64,000 nt of DNA from Corythucha ciliata (lineage: Eukaryota; Arthropoda; Insecta; Hemiptera; Tingidae): NCBI GenBank assembly GCA_038030265.1, contig CM075941.1, forward strand, positions 46,748,164 through 46,812,163. Direction: 5' to 3'. Every line of letters begins with the position of its first letter. Position 1 is the first letter of the stretch. A program made the position numbers and the translations under genes. The notes beneath the pieces were generated by a model. That model saw only the letters and a program-made list of their open reading frames with translations, did not search any database and was not told the DNA's origin. Below are positions 45,750 through 57,665 of this stretch, one piece after another.

Positions 45750-45994
45750 CATTTTTTCTCGAAACTCTAATTGTGTTGGGCTATGACCTTCCATCGTCGT
45801 CGGGATAACATCAGTTTAATTAATTTATTAATTAAAAATACCGGCGACAGAAATATTCATTATATCCATCTCTATGTATTTTTTTGCCAAGAAGAAGATT
45901 ACAATTGCATGAACGGACAAAATTGATAGAACAAAATAAAAATGAAAAATTGTCTAGGCCAGCTCCCTAAACTACCCTCCCCCTAAAAAAAAAT

Positions 45995-46042
45995 AGAAGA
46001 AGAAGAAGAAGAAGAAGAAGAAGAAGAAGAAGAAGAAGAAGG
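45995..46042 (+). repeat. (GAA)n microsatellite
   Basis: About 15-16 near-perfect AGA units, followed by an A-rich tract. Confidence 0.95.
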
Positions 46043-46079
46043 AAAAAAAAAAAAAAAAAAAAATACTGCCACAAAGTTG

Positions 46080-46400
46080 CCTTCAGAAGCCGCGAATTGG
46101 CGTATTTTTAATCACGGACAAAAATTGGAATTTTTTCAATTTTAGCCGCTAATTAGTGATTTACCTCAATTTTAACAGCAAAATTGTACAAAACTGTGCC
46201 CTGTGGCAGCTCATTGCAGTGCCTGCCTTAGACATTTGGCGCCCCCGGGCGAATCTTTCACCTACACCCCCCCCCCCATGAATTTGCCATCAGAAGCCGC
46301 GATTTTTCCACGGTTCTTCTCTATTTCTTGGGTAAATTAGCGATTTGTCTCCATTTTCGGATTGTTACAATTTTAGCCGCTGTAACGGTCCAGCTTCCTA
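46080..46400 (+). repeat. Minisatellite A, + block
   Basis: Units such as TTTTAGCCGCTAATTAGTG, with a poly-C tract at 46268. Confidence 0.65.
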
Positions 46401-46476
46401 AATCCTCAATTCGCCCAAAATATCAAAGTTAATAAATTGGTAACCGATATTGTTAGTATGGTCGCTTAGACTACGA

Positions 46477-46685
46477 GGGTTAGTAGGTAATGCATGCATG
46501 AAACTGTAGCCGTAGGAGCCTATACGTTGTCTGTCTTCCCTCGTTGCTTTCAGTTGTGCTTACAGACGCTAAAGATGGCGAGCAGCCGAAACCGGTTCGT
46601 TTCTAACGCACCTCAACGAGGGAAGACAGACAACGTAGGCTCCTACGGCTACAGTTTCATGCATGCATTAAATTAGTAACCCTCC
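46477..46685. mobile_element. MITE with 70-bp inverted arms
   Basis: The left arm (46477-46546) and right arm (46614-46685) are inverted copies. The inner parts TGAAACTGTAGCCGTAGGAG and GTTGTCTGTCTTCCCTCG are perfectly matched; the outer part GGGTTAGTA is imperfect. The unpaired centre is about 67 bp. The outer target duplication is unresolved. The 60-codon frame is arm-derived. Confidence 0.8.
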
Positions 46686-46996
46686 CTGTCGCCCCATCCT
46701 AAATTCCCAATACAAAGAAACCCCCCAATCCCCGTCATCTCCAACTGTGCGAATTGAGGACAAAGGAAAGTCGTGAGAACCTGCAACGGTCAGCAGACCG
46801 AAAAATATAAATAAGCGAGTGCAGCTCTGGACTCGCTCTCGCTTCGGTCTGGCTCGTCAACTTGTCGCCCCACGCTCGTCGCTCGGTCCAAGTCACCCAC
46901 GCTACTTCCCCCCCCCCTCCAGTCAACCTCCAAATCACCCCATCCCGTGCCAAGTCTCCCGCGGTTCAGGAATTGTGAATAAATTGTACAAATATT
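46686..46996. other. No gene recognised
   Basis: CT/C-rich spacer between two MITEs. Short frames on both strands have no domain. Confidence 0.4.
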
Positions 46997-47133
46997 TAGG
47001 CCCGTATTCATAGTCGCTACTTAAGTCAAAATTCTCCTAAGTAAACATCAAATCAGTTGTTGTCAAAATCATTTGTTTAGGCGTCCACTTAGGGAAATTT
47101 TAAGTTTAAGAAATGTCTATGAATACGGGCCTA
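46997..47133. mobile_element. 137-bp Tc1/mariner-type MITE
   Basis: Perfect 17-bp ends: TAGGCCCGTATTCATAG at 46997-47013 and its exact inverse at 47117-47133. If the terminal TA is the target, the duplication is TA, as for Tc1/mariner-mobilised elements. The near-perfect ends suggest recent movement. Confidence 0.85.
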
Positions 47134-47259
47134 TAAGAGTAGTCGTGTCGTAAAATAAACCTGGTTATAAGACTCCGCGTCCGTCATTCAAATCGTGCCT
47201 CTTCCCAGTCACCCTTTTTCCCGATTTTCTTTCCTGTGCAGGGCTAATGAGTCACCCTC

Positions 47260-48200
47260 GTTTTCACCCGTTACACTGCGAATTAGTGATTTTCCCCAAT
47301 TTTACCCGTGAATTAGCGTTATTTTCCAATTTTAGCCACGAAGTTGCCTCTGGAAACCGTGACTTGCCATTTTACTTCCATGTTTTCCTAGGGAGTGGAA
47401 GTATGGTGTTCGTGAAAAAAATCGAGTCGCCTCAGAAAGGTTGAAAAAAGTGGTTTTCGGCATGCCGTCGGTCGGCCTGTCGCTTTTTTTTTCTCGATAA
47501 ATTGCATGAAAATGAAAACCAGGCCATTTCTTGGTATTCGCTTTGAGAAAAAAATCATTTATCGGGCATGTTCTCCATGAACTGAAATGTCGTTTTTAGT
47601 GATAACTTCAAAACAAGTGACTCCAGAATGTTTTAAATCTTTTTTTCGGATTCCTCGCCAAATTTTAGTGCGAATTGACTACAATTTTGCCGAAAAAATT
47701 CAACTTTTATTTAAAAGCCAAAATCGTCGTTTTTAGCGCAAAAGGACCAGTATAGTGGCAGCAGCACAAAATAACGGTCGAAATGGCAAAAAAGGGGTGC
47801 GAGAGCCCCTTTTTTTCTTAATTGCAAATATTGTTAATTAACATTAATGTTCTCAATTTAACACCCTAAATAGCCATTTTTCTTTATTTTAACTGTGAAT
47901 TAGCGTTTTACCTAATTCTAGCCTTCTAGCGAGCCGTGAATGAGTTTTTTTTCCCCAATTTTCGCTCGCGAATTAGCTCATTTTCCTCATTTAGCCATGG
48001 ATTAGCGATATTGTTCTTTTTTAGCCGCAAAGTTACCTTCATACACCGAGAATTGGCGTTTTATCAATTTTTTTAAACCCCGAATTAGCGTTTTTTCCAC
48101 ACTTTAGCTCTTCTTCTCAACTTTATCGGTTAATTAGCGGTTATTCCCCATATTAGCTAGGAGTTGGCGGTTTCCTCCACTTTAGCCCGGGATTGGTGAT
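47260..48200 (+). repeat. Minisatellite A, interrupted + blocks
   Basis: Units at about 47270-47370 and 47860-48200, e.g. TTAGCGTTATTTTCCAATTT. The middle (47370-47860) is AT-rich sequence I do not recognise. Confidence 0.65.
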
Positions 48201-48279
48201 TTTAACCGCTAAACCCAATTTCTAGGGTCTCCAGTTGTTTTAAAGGGTTAGTGAACCAGACGGCCAGACAAAAATAAAG

Positions 48280-48960
48280 ATTTTGTTTTTAGGGTCAAAC
48301 CCGTGAAAGAGGGTTTTCAGGCTCTAAATGAGTGAAATTTTGTTTCGTAAAAGAACCGAATCGGCAAAATTGGCCTTCTCATTCTTAGAGGCGTTGATTT
48401 TCAGCGAACGGCTCTTCATACGAGAGGCAATTATACCTGTAATTAATTTACATATTTGGTGTGTCGAGCCATTTGAAATTCAAAAGTCAACGCCTCGAAA
48501 TCGGTTTGTCCAAAGTGCCAAAAGCGCCAAAGCCGTCAAAATTTGTTTTTTAGTGGTGGAAATTCGGGATTTCAGGTACCGAACCCGCGAAATTTCACCT
48601 CTAATTGACCCGAAATTGGTTTTTCAACGGGAAATACCGTGAATCATGGGTTTTAAGGCCCGGAATCGGAACAATTTTGGTCTTAAAAAAGCAAAAAGTT
48701 TGAGAATTTAATTGAGAAAAAAGTCTAATTCCAAGAAATGTTGTAGTTTTGTATACCTAAACTAGCGAAAAGTAGTTTCTGAAGGGCCTGCGACGACCAC
48801 GAATTTTTGAATTTTTCAAGGGGCACCACCCGTGAAATTTGGGGGTTTTCAGGCGAAGAATCCGCCTAATTTCACGTTCTTAAAAGCGTCAAACCCATGA
48901 AATCGATCCAAACCCCAGGATCAAACCCGTGAAATTCGGTTGTTCACGAGCCGAATCCGC
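48280..48960 (+). repeat. Degenerate AACCCGTGAAATT repeat (family F)
   Basis: Recurring AACCCGCGAAATTTC, AACCCGTGAAATTCGG and GGGTTTTCAGGC at irregular spacing. A short copy (GAACCCGCGAAATTTTG) sits at about 33640. Confidence 0.55.
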
Positions 48961-49005
48961 GTTTCATTCCAACAGAAGGGTCGGCGAAGCGATTTCTCTT
49001 TATCA

Positions 49006-49035
49006 CTCTCTCTCTCTCTCTCACTCTCTCTCTCT
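49006..49035 (+). repeat. (TC)n microsatellite
   Basis: TC repeat with one CA interruption. A second tract lies at 49165-49189, immediately before LINE 3. Confidence 0.9.
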
Positions 49036-49189
49036 TGCTGTAATGCCTTCGAATGACCGGTGCCTAGGCCATCGCGACCTTTAACCGGCACACCGCCCCA
49101 TCCGTGGCCCGGCTGCCACAGCAAGAGGCTGGTCGCTCCCCCGGTCCCCGTCCGTTCGACTGGTTCTCTCTCTCTCTCTCTCTCTCTCT

Positions 49190-52168
49190 AGAGTGAGTGG
49201 CCGAGGTGGAGGCGTTGTCGCTTATGTCAAAGAGGGTCTCTTGAGCAGGATTTTGCTGGTTTCAGAGGCTTCGCAGGCTTGTGAGTTTATGTTTTTGGAG
49301 GTTGGTGAGGGTTGTAGTAGGGTGTGTCTGGGAGTGCTGTATCGCCCACCTCATGGCGCTTTTTCTGATGGTCTTCAGGCGGCCCTTTTTTCAGTGCTGC
49401 CTCGTTTTCGGAATGTTATTCTCCTTGGAGACGCCAATGTGAACTTTATGACACATTCTCCTGACCTTGTTTATTTCACGCGACTGCTTAGCACGGTTAA
49501 CATGAGTGTACTTCCTTTTAACCCGACATACCGTTTTTATAATGGTGAGTCACTTCTGGATTTTGTTGCTGTTCCGGACACTCTCGTTCTTGATGGTGAT
49601 GGTTTTGGTCAAGTTCGTTTGCCTGCTATCTCTGACCATGATTTCTTGTATTTTTCCTTTCCGTTTGTGAGCGACAGCCGGGGGGCCTCCAGTGGGAGTC
49701 GCGGTTTTGTCAGGAATTGGTCTCGGGCGAACTGGGGAGCGATTCATGAGGCGCTTGATAGGGATGATTGGGCGGATTTGATTTCCCTGGAGATTTTGGA
49801 CGATAAGGTTGACTTGTTTGCCCGGAAACTCCGCTCGCTCATTGATTCGTACGTCCCTTTCAAGAGAGCAGGTGGGCGTAAGTCTGCCTCTCCTTGGATT
49901 ACGGCAGCTATACGAGAGAAAATTAAGGTTCGCGAGAGACTGCGGAGATCACTTCGTCGAAATGATTTGGCTGATGTGAGGGATCGGTATCGGCGAGTGA
50001 GGAACGAGGTGGTCCAGTTGATTCGGGACGGTAAGCGTGTTTTTTTCGCGGGGCTTTTCGCGGATGGCGGTGGTCAGAGAGAAAAGTGGAGGCGCCTCCG
50101 GGAGTTGGGTGTGGGAAAGGCCCGTGGTGGAATGACCTCCCTTCCGTGCTCGGTTGATGTAATTAATCGGTATTTTGCTTCTTTCGGCTCTGAGCCGTCT
50201 AGTGCTTTCCCTCCTATTCCTGCGTTCGAGTTTGATGACAATCGTTTCTTCTTCGGAGATGTGTCGGTTGATGACGTGATTGATTCATTGCGACTCCTTA
50301 AGTCCGATGCTAAATGGGTAGATGAGGTGGGTATGTTATTCATTAAAAGATTTTCCACCGAGCTTTTGCCTGTTCTTGTGCACTTGTTCAATTGGTCGCT
50401 TCAGGGAGGTGAGTATCCCAGAGCTTGGAGGGTGGCAAAGGTTCGCCCTTTGGCAAAGGTCCCCCGCCCGAGTTCGGCCTCGGACTTCCGCCCGATTTCG
50501 TTATTGCCAGCCGTGTCAAAGATGCTAGAGAGGATCGTGCATTATCAGTTGGTCTCGTTCCTGGAGAGGACGGACCGCTTGGACCCATTTCAGTCGGGGT
50601 TTCGTTCAGGGTTCAGCACGCAAACAGTTGGTTAAGATTACCGAGGATGTGAGGCAGGCTATCGACCGTAGGCATGTCACTACATTAGTACACTTTGATT
50701 TTAGTAAAGCCTTTGACAAAGTCGACCATAGTATCCTATTGTCCAAAGCAGCGGATTTGGGACTCTCAGCAGGTGTGCTTTCCTGGCTGAGGAATTACCT
50801 CGTGGGGCGAAGCCAGTATGTTGAGGGGTCTGATTTGCTTGAGGTTTCCTCGTTGCTCGAGACACTTTCTGGCGTTCTACAGGGATCGGTTTTGGGGCCT
50901 CTGCTCTTCGCCATCTACCTTATCGGAATTTCCGATTGTTTGACCCATTGTCGTTACCACCTCTTCGCTGACGATCTCGTAATTTATTTTTCTTTTGAGC
51001 CAGCCGAAGCTGTTAGTGCTATTTCAAAGGTGCAGGGGGACATTAATGCCTTGCTGGATTGGGCAGCTGCCCACAAAATGATCTTGAATGAAGGTAAAAC
51101 CAAGTCTATCATATTTGGCTCTTCGAGGTATATGAACATGCTCAGGAGGAGGGATTTGCCTCGGTTAATGTTGGGGGAGGTCTCTATACCTTGGATGGAG
51201 AGCGTCAGGTCGCTGGGCGTTACCTTGGATTCAACGTTGTCCTGGAGGGAGCACGTTAGTGATGTTTCGAGGCGGACTTTTCGTAGTTTGGTTCAGCTTC
51301 AGACTATCCGTGATTTTCTGTCCAGGTCGGCCCGTCGTGATCTTGTTCGGTGTCTTATTTTGCCTATTTTCGATTATGGATGCTTGGCTTTTTATCGTCT
51401 GTCGAGCGAATTGGATTTGCTGTTGTACCGGACGCTCAATGCTTGTATTCGGTACATTTTTGACCTCAGTCTTGACACCCACGTGACCCCTTACTATACC
51501 CGCCTGGGGTGGCTTAAGCCCTCTCAGCGCCGAACCTTCTTGCTGGGCTGCTTTCTGTACAATATGTTTTGCTTGAGGAAGCCTCGGTACCTCTGTGAGG
51601 GCTTCGTCGCCAGAGCTGATTTTGGCCAAGTCGGCAGGTCTGGTGGGAGCAGCCTTGTGGTTCCTCAGCATCGTACGTCAGTCCTTGGTGTGGGATTTGG
51701 AGTTCAATCGGTCTGTGTTTGGAACGGGATACCGGAAAACATTAAGAGAACCAGATGTTTTAATAAATTTCGGGAGAGATATTACTCGTTCTGTCTCACG
51801 TTAAGAGAGGAATAAGGCCGTGCCATGTCCTTCTTCCTTTTCCCTTTCCTTTTCCCTCATGCCCCCTCCCCATCATTAACTATCTAGTCATTGCATTTTG
51901 CTCAACTTTTTTAACATTTTGTGATAATGAATTAATTTATTTTAATAATTGAACATGAAAATTTAATATTGATGATATTTTAATGGGATAATTTATATAT
52001 TTTCATTCATTTAATCTAATTTTATTATTGTTTTATAATTGTTTTATTACTGATCGTCATTTTCCGGCTTTATTATGTTTAGCCTTTAAACGACCCAAGA
52101 GGGCCCAGCCCTAGGGTCATTGTTTGTTGCAGTTGTACCCTGGAAGCCTAATAAATCTCTCTCTCTTA
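49190..52168 (+). mobile_element. LINE 3, CR1/Jockey-like, 5'-truncated
   Basis: Plus-strand non-LTR element: the endonuclease (without its N-terminus) and a full RT, no RNase H, then a 3' UTR with AATAAA at 52150-52155. The 5' break adjoins a (TC)n tract (49165-49189) and the 3' end is itself TCTCTCTCTCTT (52156-52167). Either the family ends in a CT repeat or the insertion was targeted to a (TC)n tract. Only one frameshift is visible in 2.6 kb, so it is much younger than LINE 1 and LINE 2. Confidence 0.85.
49193..51815 (+). pseudogene. LINE 3 ORF2, EN-RT (one frameshift)
   Basis: The first frame (49193-50635) starts inside the endonuclease at GRGGGVVAYV. It has VLLGDANVNF and LPAISDHDF, so the C-terminal catalytic Asp, Asn and SDH are present while the N-terminal WNxR and Glu are missing. 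A linker follows, then the RT entry PLAKVPRPSSASDFRPISLL and DPFQSGFRSGFST. A shift at about 50630 leads into the second frame. That frame carries LVHFDFSKAFDKVDH (first catalytic Asp), VLQGSVLGPLLFAIYL, HLFADDLVIYF (catalytic DD) and SLGVTLDSTLSW, a thumb region, and a C-terminus VWNGIPENIKR...F...YY before TAA at 51813-51815. There is no RNase H. RT motifs and C-terminus fit the CR1/Jockey group; clade assignment needs a tree. Confidence 0.85.
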
Positions 52169-53925
52169 TAATGAAAGTGCCAAAGACTAGAAAACTGGTT
52201 TTGGAAGAAGCTGAGATCGCGAATTCATGATTTTATAATTACCAAAACCAAAATTTGGGGTTTCAGACGACGAATTTGAAAAAAAAAATGTCGTTAAGTG
52301 AGCCAATCGCGCGTAACTTTTTTTTCAGAGTCGAGCAACCTTATTTGGTTTTCTTGAGACCCAATCCCTCGTTACTCAGCTCGTTACAGCTACGCCACTG
52401 ATCATGACGCTGATAAATTATCGCCTCCCATTCCCTTTTTTTTGTATGCGTATGTCATGTTCCATCGTGCGAAGCACTTGTTTAAATATTGAACGGCCAG
52501 CATTCCTGCAACGAAGCGGAGTTGTTGTTGATTTACCGACTTTCCAGGTAAATTTTCAAAGTTTGTTTACGGGACGTTTTACGGGTGCTTCAGCCCAAGC
52601 TTCCCGACCCCTCCCACGACATTTTATTTTATACGCTCCTACGTATAACTCTTTACACTATAGGGGTGGCAAAAATAGCAAGGAAAATTTGTGGTACGGG
52701 GGTTGTCTTGGGTGTTCTCACACATCGCCACGTCATCAAACCATTCGCCGAATCGCCGAAACCCTACGGTTTACGGTATTTTAACTTTGGAATTGATCAT
52801 TTTAGGCAAGGTGTGACGATCTAGATTCCTGCATCTTTTTTGTATTTAAAATCCCGTAAAAGACCTTCCTTCGAGTTCGTCTTTTTTACACCTTCTTCCC
52901 TCCCTCGAGCCGACTTCTAAAACCGCTCACAATATTTCCTGGCCGTCCCCAATATTTTGTTATTGTTGTCGACGTCGCCGCCGTTCGTTTTACCCCCCCC
53001 CCCATCTCCTCCTCTCTTCATACCACACTCTTCATAAATCGCACATTACTTTTTACGATGAGTCCCAGCTCTCCCAAAATTACAACAGCGGGTTCCTTCC
53101 GCAGATGTATAGTTTTTATGAACCTTTTGGTACCCGCAATTTTCTCTCCCCCCCCCCCACATTGTTCGTCGCTTTTTTTTTTATACCGAACATGAAATCT
53201 CGCGAGATGGCTTAAAATAATACCAATAAAAAAAGTCACGCGATGATTGGAAAGGGAGGGTCGGAGGAAGGGTATGTCTTCCCTTTCCATTATTTTTCCC
53301 CCAAGATATTAATTTTGATCTTCATCGCCTCCCCCCCCCCCCACACCATACCAAGTCGTCAAGTCATAACAGAACTCATAAAACAGAGTCCCATGTGACT
53401 CCCATAAAGACTCTATGAATCATTTTGTGGCTGTCATGACAGAAAAAAAAGAAACGCGAGTTTTTTTTTTTTTTTTTTTAGTTTGTCAGTGTTCATTAAC
53501 TGAGATGATCAATGTGTATGGTTGGAACTTTTGGCTCATTTGAAGTGTAAAAGTTGGAGAAGGGGGAACAGAAAGGTCAAATTAGTAATTGGTTGGTCTA
53601 ACTGTGGATAGAGTTATTGTTGAGGGGGGGGGGCTTTACAAACTGAAACGAGCGACGTTTTTTGTTGTTGTTTAGTGTTATTTCACTCTCTGCTCAAAAA
53701 TGTTCTCACAATTCTTCTTGTACCCTGGACACAACGTGCATTTTTTGTTCCTACAATGGCGTTTTGTTGTTTGTGTGTGTGTGAACTTTTGAAAGCTTAT
53801 ACCATTTCATCCTGGGTGATTATTTATTTTTATTTGTCTTCAAAAACATGAGAATAAATGAGTTTTTGGCGGAAATCAAAGTTAAAGAGAAACGTTTCTC
53901 TTTTTTATCAGGTGGAACCTCACCG
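52169..53925. other. No gene recognised
   Basis: Unremarkable AT-rich DNA with long C and T tracts (53323-53342, 53461-53479) and an isolated TACGCCACTG string near 52392 resembling a hAT-type end. The 126-codon frame at 52404-52784 has no domain. Confidence 0.4.
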
Positions 53926-53929
53926 AACG

Positions 53930-54720
53930 AGAGGCCATGAGGAGCCCCAAAATGGCAAAACTAACAATTTGCGCCTTTAAAATTGCCAAACAAGCGATTC
54001 ACGCTTTGAAAATAGCCAAACTGACGCTACGCTCCCTAAAAGTGGCTAAACAGACGATTCATGCCCTTAAAACTGCAAAATAGGCTATTTGCTCGGCAAT
54101 AACGACTAATCTGAACATTCACGCATTGACTTGACGGGACTAATTATGCCCTTAAAATAGCAAAACTGACGATTCGCGCTTTAAATAAGGCCAAGTGGAC
54201 TTCATGAGCCAAAAAAATGGCCGAACTGACCACTAACGCCTTGCATTGACACACTATTCACGCCAAATACTATTCAGGCCCAAACGGCTGGCCAAGCCAT
54301 GAAATCGACAAAACAGACTCGAATGCACTCTAAAAAATAACTTAACTATAACAATGCGCGTCTTGAAAATGCCTAAACCGACGATTCCTGCCCTAAAAAA
54401 TGGTCAAACTGGCGGCCATTCGAGCACGGGAAATGGCTAAACTGGCAATTCCCGCTCTAAAAACGGTAAAACTGACCATTCGAGCCTTAAAATGACAGAA
54501 CTGACGATTCATGCCCTGAAAATATCACACTGACTATTCATGACCCTAGAAATGAATGACCATCATACTGACACTTTGCACCGTAAAAATGCCCAAACAG
54601 CTAGCTATTCTGCACGCCCTAAAATTGGTAAAAATTACTCTACTTGGTCTATAAATAGTTAAACTGACGATTCCCGCTTTGAAAAGCTCTAAACGGATAT
54701 ATGACTCCTGTTTTGAAAAT
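53930..54720 (+). repeat. Minisatellite B, + block
   Basis: Degenerate repeat of about 28-35 bp, AAACTGACGATTCACGCC followed by CTAAAAATGGCC. Related by its core to minisatellite C. An inverted block lies at 56830-57300. Confidence 0.8.
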
Positions 54721-55440
54721 TTTAATGTTTCATTAAAAATTCAAGTTCCTGGTCTTCAATTTCGCGAAATTGAAAATTTCGGGAATTTTATTTATTTTTA
54801 GTGACCGCGGAACTTGAGCGTGAGCGAATTTACAAGTTCCCACGGGCTGAATGCAAAATTGCAAGTTCCAAGTTATGTTGAGTTCTTGCGAAAAATGCAA
54901 GTTTCTGGAGAAAATTGACAATTTTTTGTTATTGCGCGCTCAGACCTCAGACTAGCCTGTCACGACGGACGACACGGCGGGGGCGCGGGCGTCGTAGACT
55001 GACAATGCCATTGTCCCCATTCCCACAGAATTGCAACATTTGGCTGCAACAGTTGCTGTGAAAATTCGTAACATTGCAAGTTTCACGTCTTCATTTCGGT
55101 GAAATTGCGACTTTCGTCCCATTTTGTTCGGACCCTGGGCTGGTCCACCCCGACTAGGACTGCGCCAAAATTCCCTGACTAATGTAGCCGCTAGGCTAAA
55201 ATTGCAACGTTTAGATATAAATATGTGTTATTATAGCCGTTTCGGGTTCTTTGAGTAAAATTACAAGTTCCCTGGTGGAATTATCCGCGAATTTGAAAGT
55301 TTCGGGCCTAAATTTAGGCAAAATCGCTCGTACAGGGCCTTAGTTTAAGAAAAATTGCAGTTTTATGACCTTTTTCGTGGCGGGCTGGGGTCCCATAGAC
55401 TAGCCTCTCCCCCCCCCACCCAGGAAATTGGAAATCGCAC
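54721..55440 (+). repeat. Degenerate GCAAGTTCC / AAATTGCAA repeat
   Basis: Scattered units (AAATTGCAAGTTCC, AATTTCGCGAAATTG, GAAAGTTTCGGGCC) similar in style to the second half of the 17745-19760 element. It ends at a poly-C tract near 55410. Confidence 0.45.
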
Positions 55441-56760
55441 GACCGAATATCCGCGGCCTTTTCCTTGTTTTAATCCACGAATTACCGCCATTTCCTCATC
55501 CGCCAATTAGCGCTTACGAATTTTAAGCCGCGCACTTCTTAATTTTAGCCGCGAACGAGAGCTTTTTGTCAAATTTGCCGGGAAATTAACGCTTTTATCA
55601 ATTTTGGCTGCGTGTAACGTTTTTCTCAATTTCAATCGCGGACTAATAACGCCCCCCCCCTTAATAACCATGAATTTGCGATTTTTCTTAATTTTCGACG
55701 AGTTGGCGTTTTCCCCAATGTTGGCGGGTTTTTTCAATTTCTTTTATTTTTTTTAGAAGGAAATTAACACTTTTTTCAGTTTGAGCTGAAAATTAGCGTT
55801 TTTCCAGATATTAGACGCACAATAGCGATTTTTTGTACTCCATACGCTATGGATTAGCAATTTTTCTCAGTTTTAACCGCAAATTAGCGGTTTTTTTTCC
55901 TGTAGCCATAAATAGGCGCTTTTTCTCAGTGTTTGCCTCAAAGTCACCTTCGCGTGACTTGGCGAATTGGTGTGTTTCAAATTTTTTACGCAAAGTGAAC
56001 CTTTTCTCAATTTTAGCACGGAATTAGCGCACATATTTCCCAAATATTAGCGCTTTTTCTTTATTTTAGCAGCGTATTAGCGTTTCTAGCCCGTAAATTA
56101 GCGAATTTCTCAATTTTTGTCTCGAATTGGCATTTTTAACTATTTTACCTGCAAATTCGAAATTTTGTCCATTTTTAGCAGCGAATTAGCACTTTTTCTC
56201 AATTTTATCTGAAAAATTAAGTCCTTTCTATTAATTTCTGCCAGGCTAACTATTCATTTTCACGATATTAGCGTTGTTTTTCAACGTGTTAGCACCACAT
56301 TAGCAATTTTGCTTTACTTTCAGCCATAAATTAGTTCTTCTTCTCAGTTATAGCCGCGAATTAATGTTGTTTTTTTCACTTATTGCCATAAGTGCCGTTT
56401 TTTAAATTTTAGCCTTCGCGTCTTCAGAATGCGCGTAGATTAAAATTGGAAATTTTACCAGAATTTATCCGCGAATTAACGATCTTCCTCCGCGAATTAG
56501 CGCTTTTTCTCAATTTCAACCGTGTAGTAGCGTTTTTTATCTTTTGAATTAGCAAATTTTCTCAATTTTCTCAATTTTTTCTAAGAATTAGGTATTTTCC
56601 TCAATTTTCAGCGGCAAATTAGCAGGAAATTAGCACTTTTGCTGAAAATTAGCGGTTTTTAATTTTTGCCGCGCTTATTAGTGATTTTTTCAATAGCAGC
56701 TGCGGTTTTTTACATTTCAGTCCACACTGGCATTTTTTTTCCTTCAATTCGTCCTATATG
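55441..56760 (+). repeat. Minisatellite A, + block
   Basis: Clear units TTTTAGCCGCGAA, GAATTAGCGCTTTTTCTC and many variants over 1.3 kb. No coding content. Confidence 0.85.
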
Positions 56761-56829
56761 GATTCATAGGAGAGCTCATAACAAAGCTAGCTGTTGCCAA
56801 ACACACCTTTATTTAGGACGTACGGATTC

Positions 56830-57310
56830 ATTTTTCACATTTTAAAGACTTGAAAAGCCAGTTTGATTATCAGAACGGCCATTTTTAGGGCGGGAATAGT
56901 CAATTTTACCATTTGTTCGACCATAAAATAGTCAGTTTTGTCATTTTTAAGGCAAGAATGGACCGTCAAGCCAACAGGGCTTGAATTGTCGGTTTGGTTG
57001 TTTTTTAGGCCGGAAAATGTGAGTTTAGTCATTTTCAAGGCGTGAATGGTCAGTTTGGCAATTTTTCGAACGCCAATGGTTAGTTTTTTGGCATTTTGAG
57101 GGCTCAAACCGCCAGTTTTAAACAATTTACACGTGCGAATGACTAGTTTGGCTATTTTTGGAGTTTGCACGCTCGGTTTTGCCATTTTCAGGGCAAATAT
57201 CGCTACGTTGAGCCGTTTCAAGGCTCAAACTGTCATTTCAGCTGTTTCTGTACCACATTATACTCATTTTTGCCATTTTTAGGGCCTGAATTAAACATTT
57301 AGCTGTACAG
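56830..57310 (-). repeat. Minisatellite B, inverted block
   Basis: Units GGCGTGAATGGTCAGTTTGGC and TTTTTAGGGC, the reverse of the 53930 block. The 128-codon frame here encodes a K/I/L-rich repeat, not a gene. Confidence 0.8.
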
Positions 57311-57529
57311 AACTAGCGCGGTACGAGGTGTGTGCCTTATTCCCGCCCTGGAGGGCACACTATCAGGATAGACCAGTCAGGACTTCAAGGAAGTGACCTG
57401 GCACGTGAAAGTCCTGCGGTTTTCACACCCTACTTATACCCAGTTATCGGAAATAAGCCCCTTTTCTCAATAATACGCGAATTGTGGTTTCCTCAGTTTT
57501 AGCCACGAATTAGCGTTTTTAGTTTATGG

Positions 57530-57665
57530 ATTTGAACCCATGCGTTCAAATGCGCTACCAATGGCGCCACGGTGACGCCCTTGGGAGACGCAGAGAGAGG
57601 GGTAAACATAGCCAAACCCCACCCGGGAGCCATTGTTTCTCGAAACTATTACTATAATCCAAACA
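57530..57665. repeat. Deleted copy of the tRNA-derived element
   Basis: On the minus strand, CGTGGCGCCATTGGTAGCGC is an A-box-like 5' half, soon followed by ATGGGTTCAAATCC (B-box-like) with the anticodon arm shortened. On the plus strand, GGGAGCCATTGTTTCTCGAA matches the region after the right-arm tRNA-like gene of 45503-45837. It appears to be an older, internally deleted relative. Confidence 0.6.

Larger units (their letters stand above)
45503..45837. mobile_element. Palindromic element with two divergent tRNA-like genes
   Basis: Arms of about 160 bp (45503-45663 and 45670-45837) are inverted copies with roughly a dozen mismatches and a centre of a few bases. The outer ends are TTAATTAATAAATTAATT. 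Each arm holds a tRNA-like sequence pointing outward, followed by a T6 run. The CTCGAAACT string after the T6 recurs at 57645 next to another tRNA-like fragment, so the unit is dispersed. The paired 87-codon frames on both strands are artefacts of the palindrome. Confidence 0.85.

Noticed and set aside
45531..45808. Two 87-codon frames on opposite strands with nearly identical products
   Set aside because: They follow directly from the tRNA palindrome; the same sequence is read on each strand.
52404..52784. 126-codon plus-strand frame
   Set aside because: No domain, no splice or poly(A) context, unremarkable composition.
56835..57221. 128-codon minus-strand Lys/Ile-rich frame
   Set aside because: It is minisatellite B read in frame; periodic composition only.
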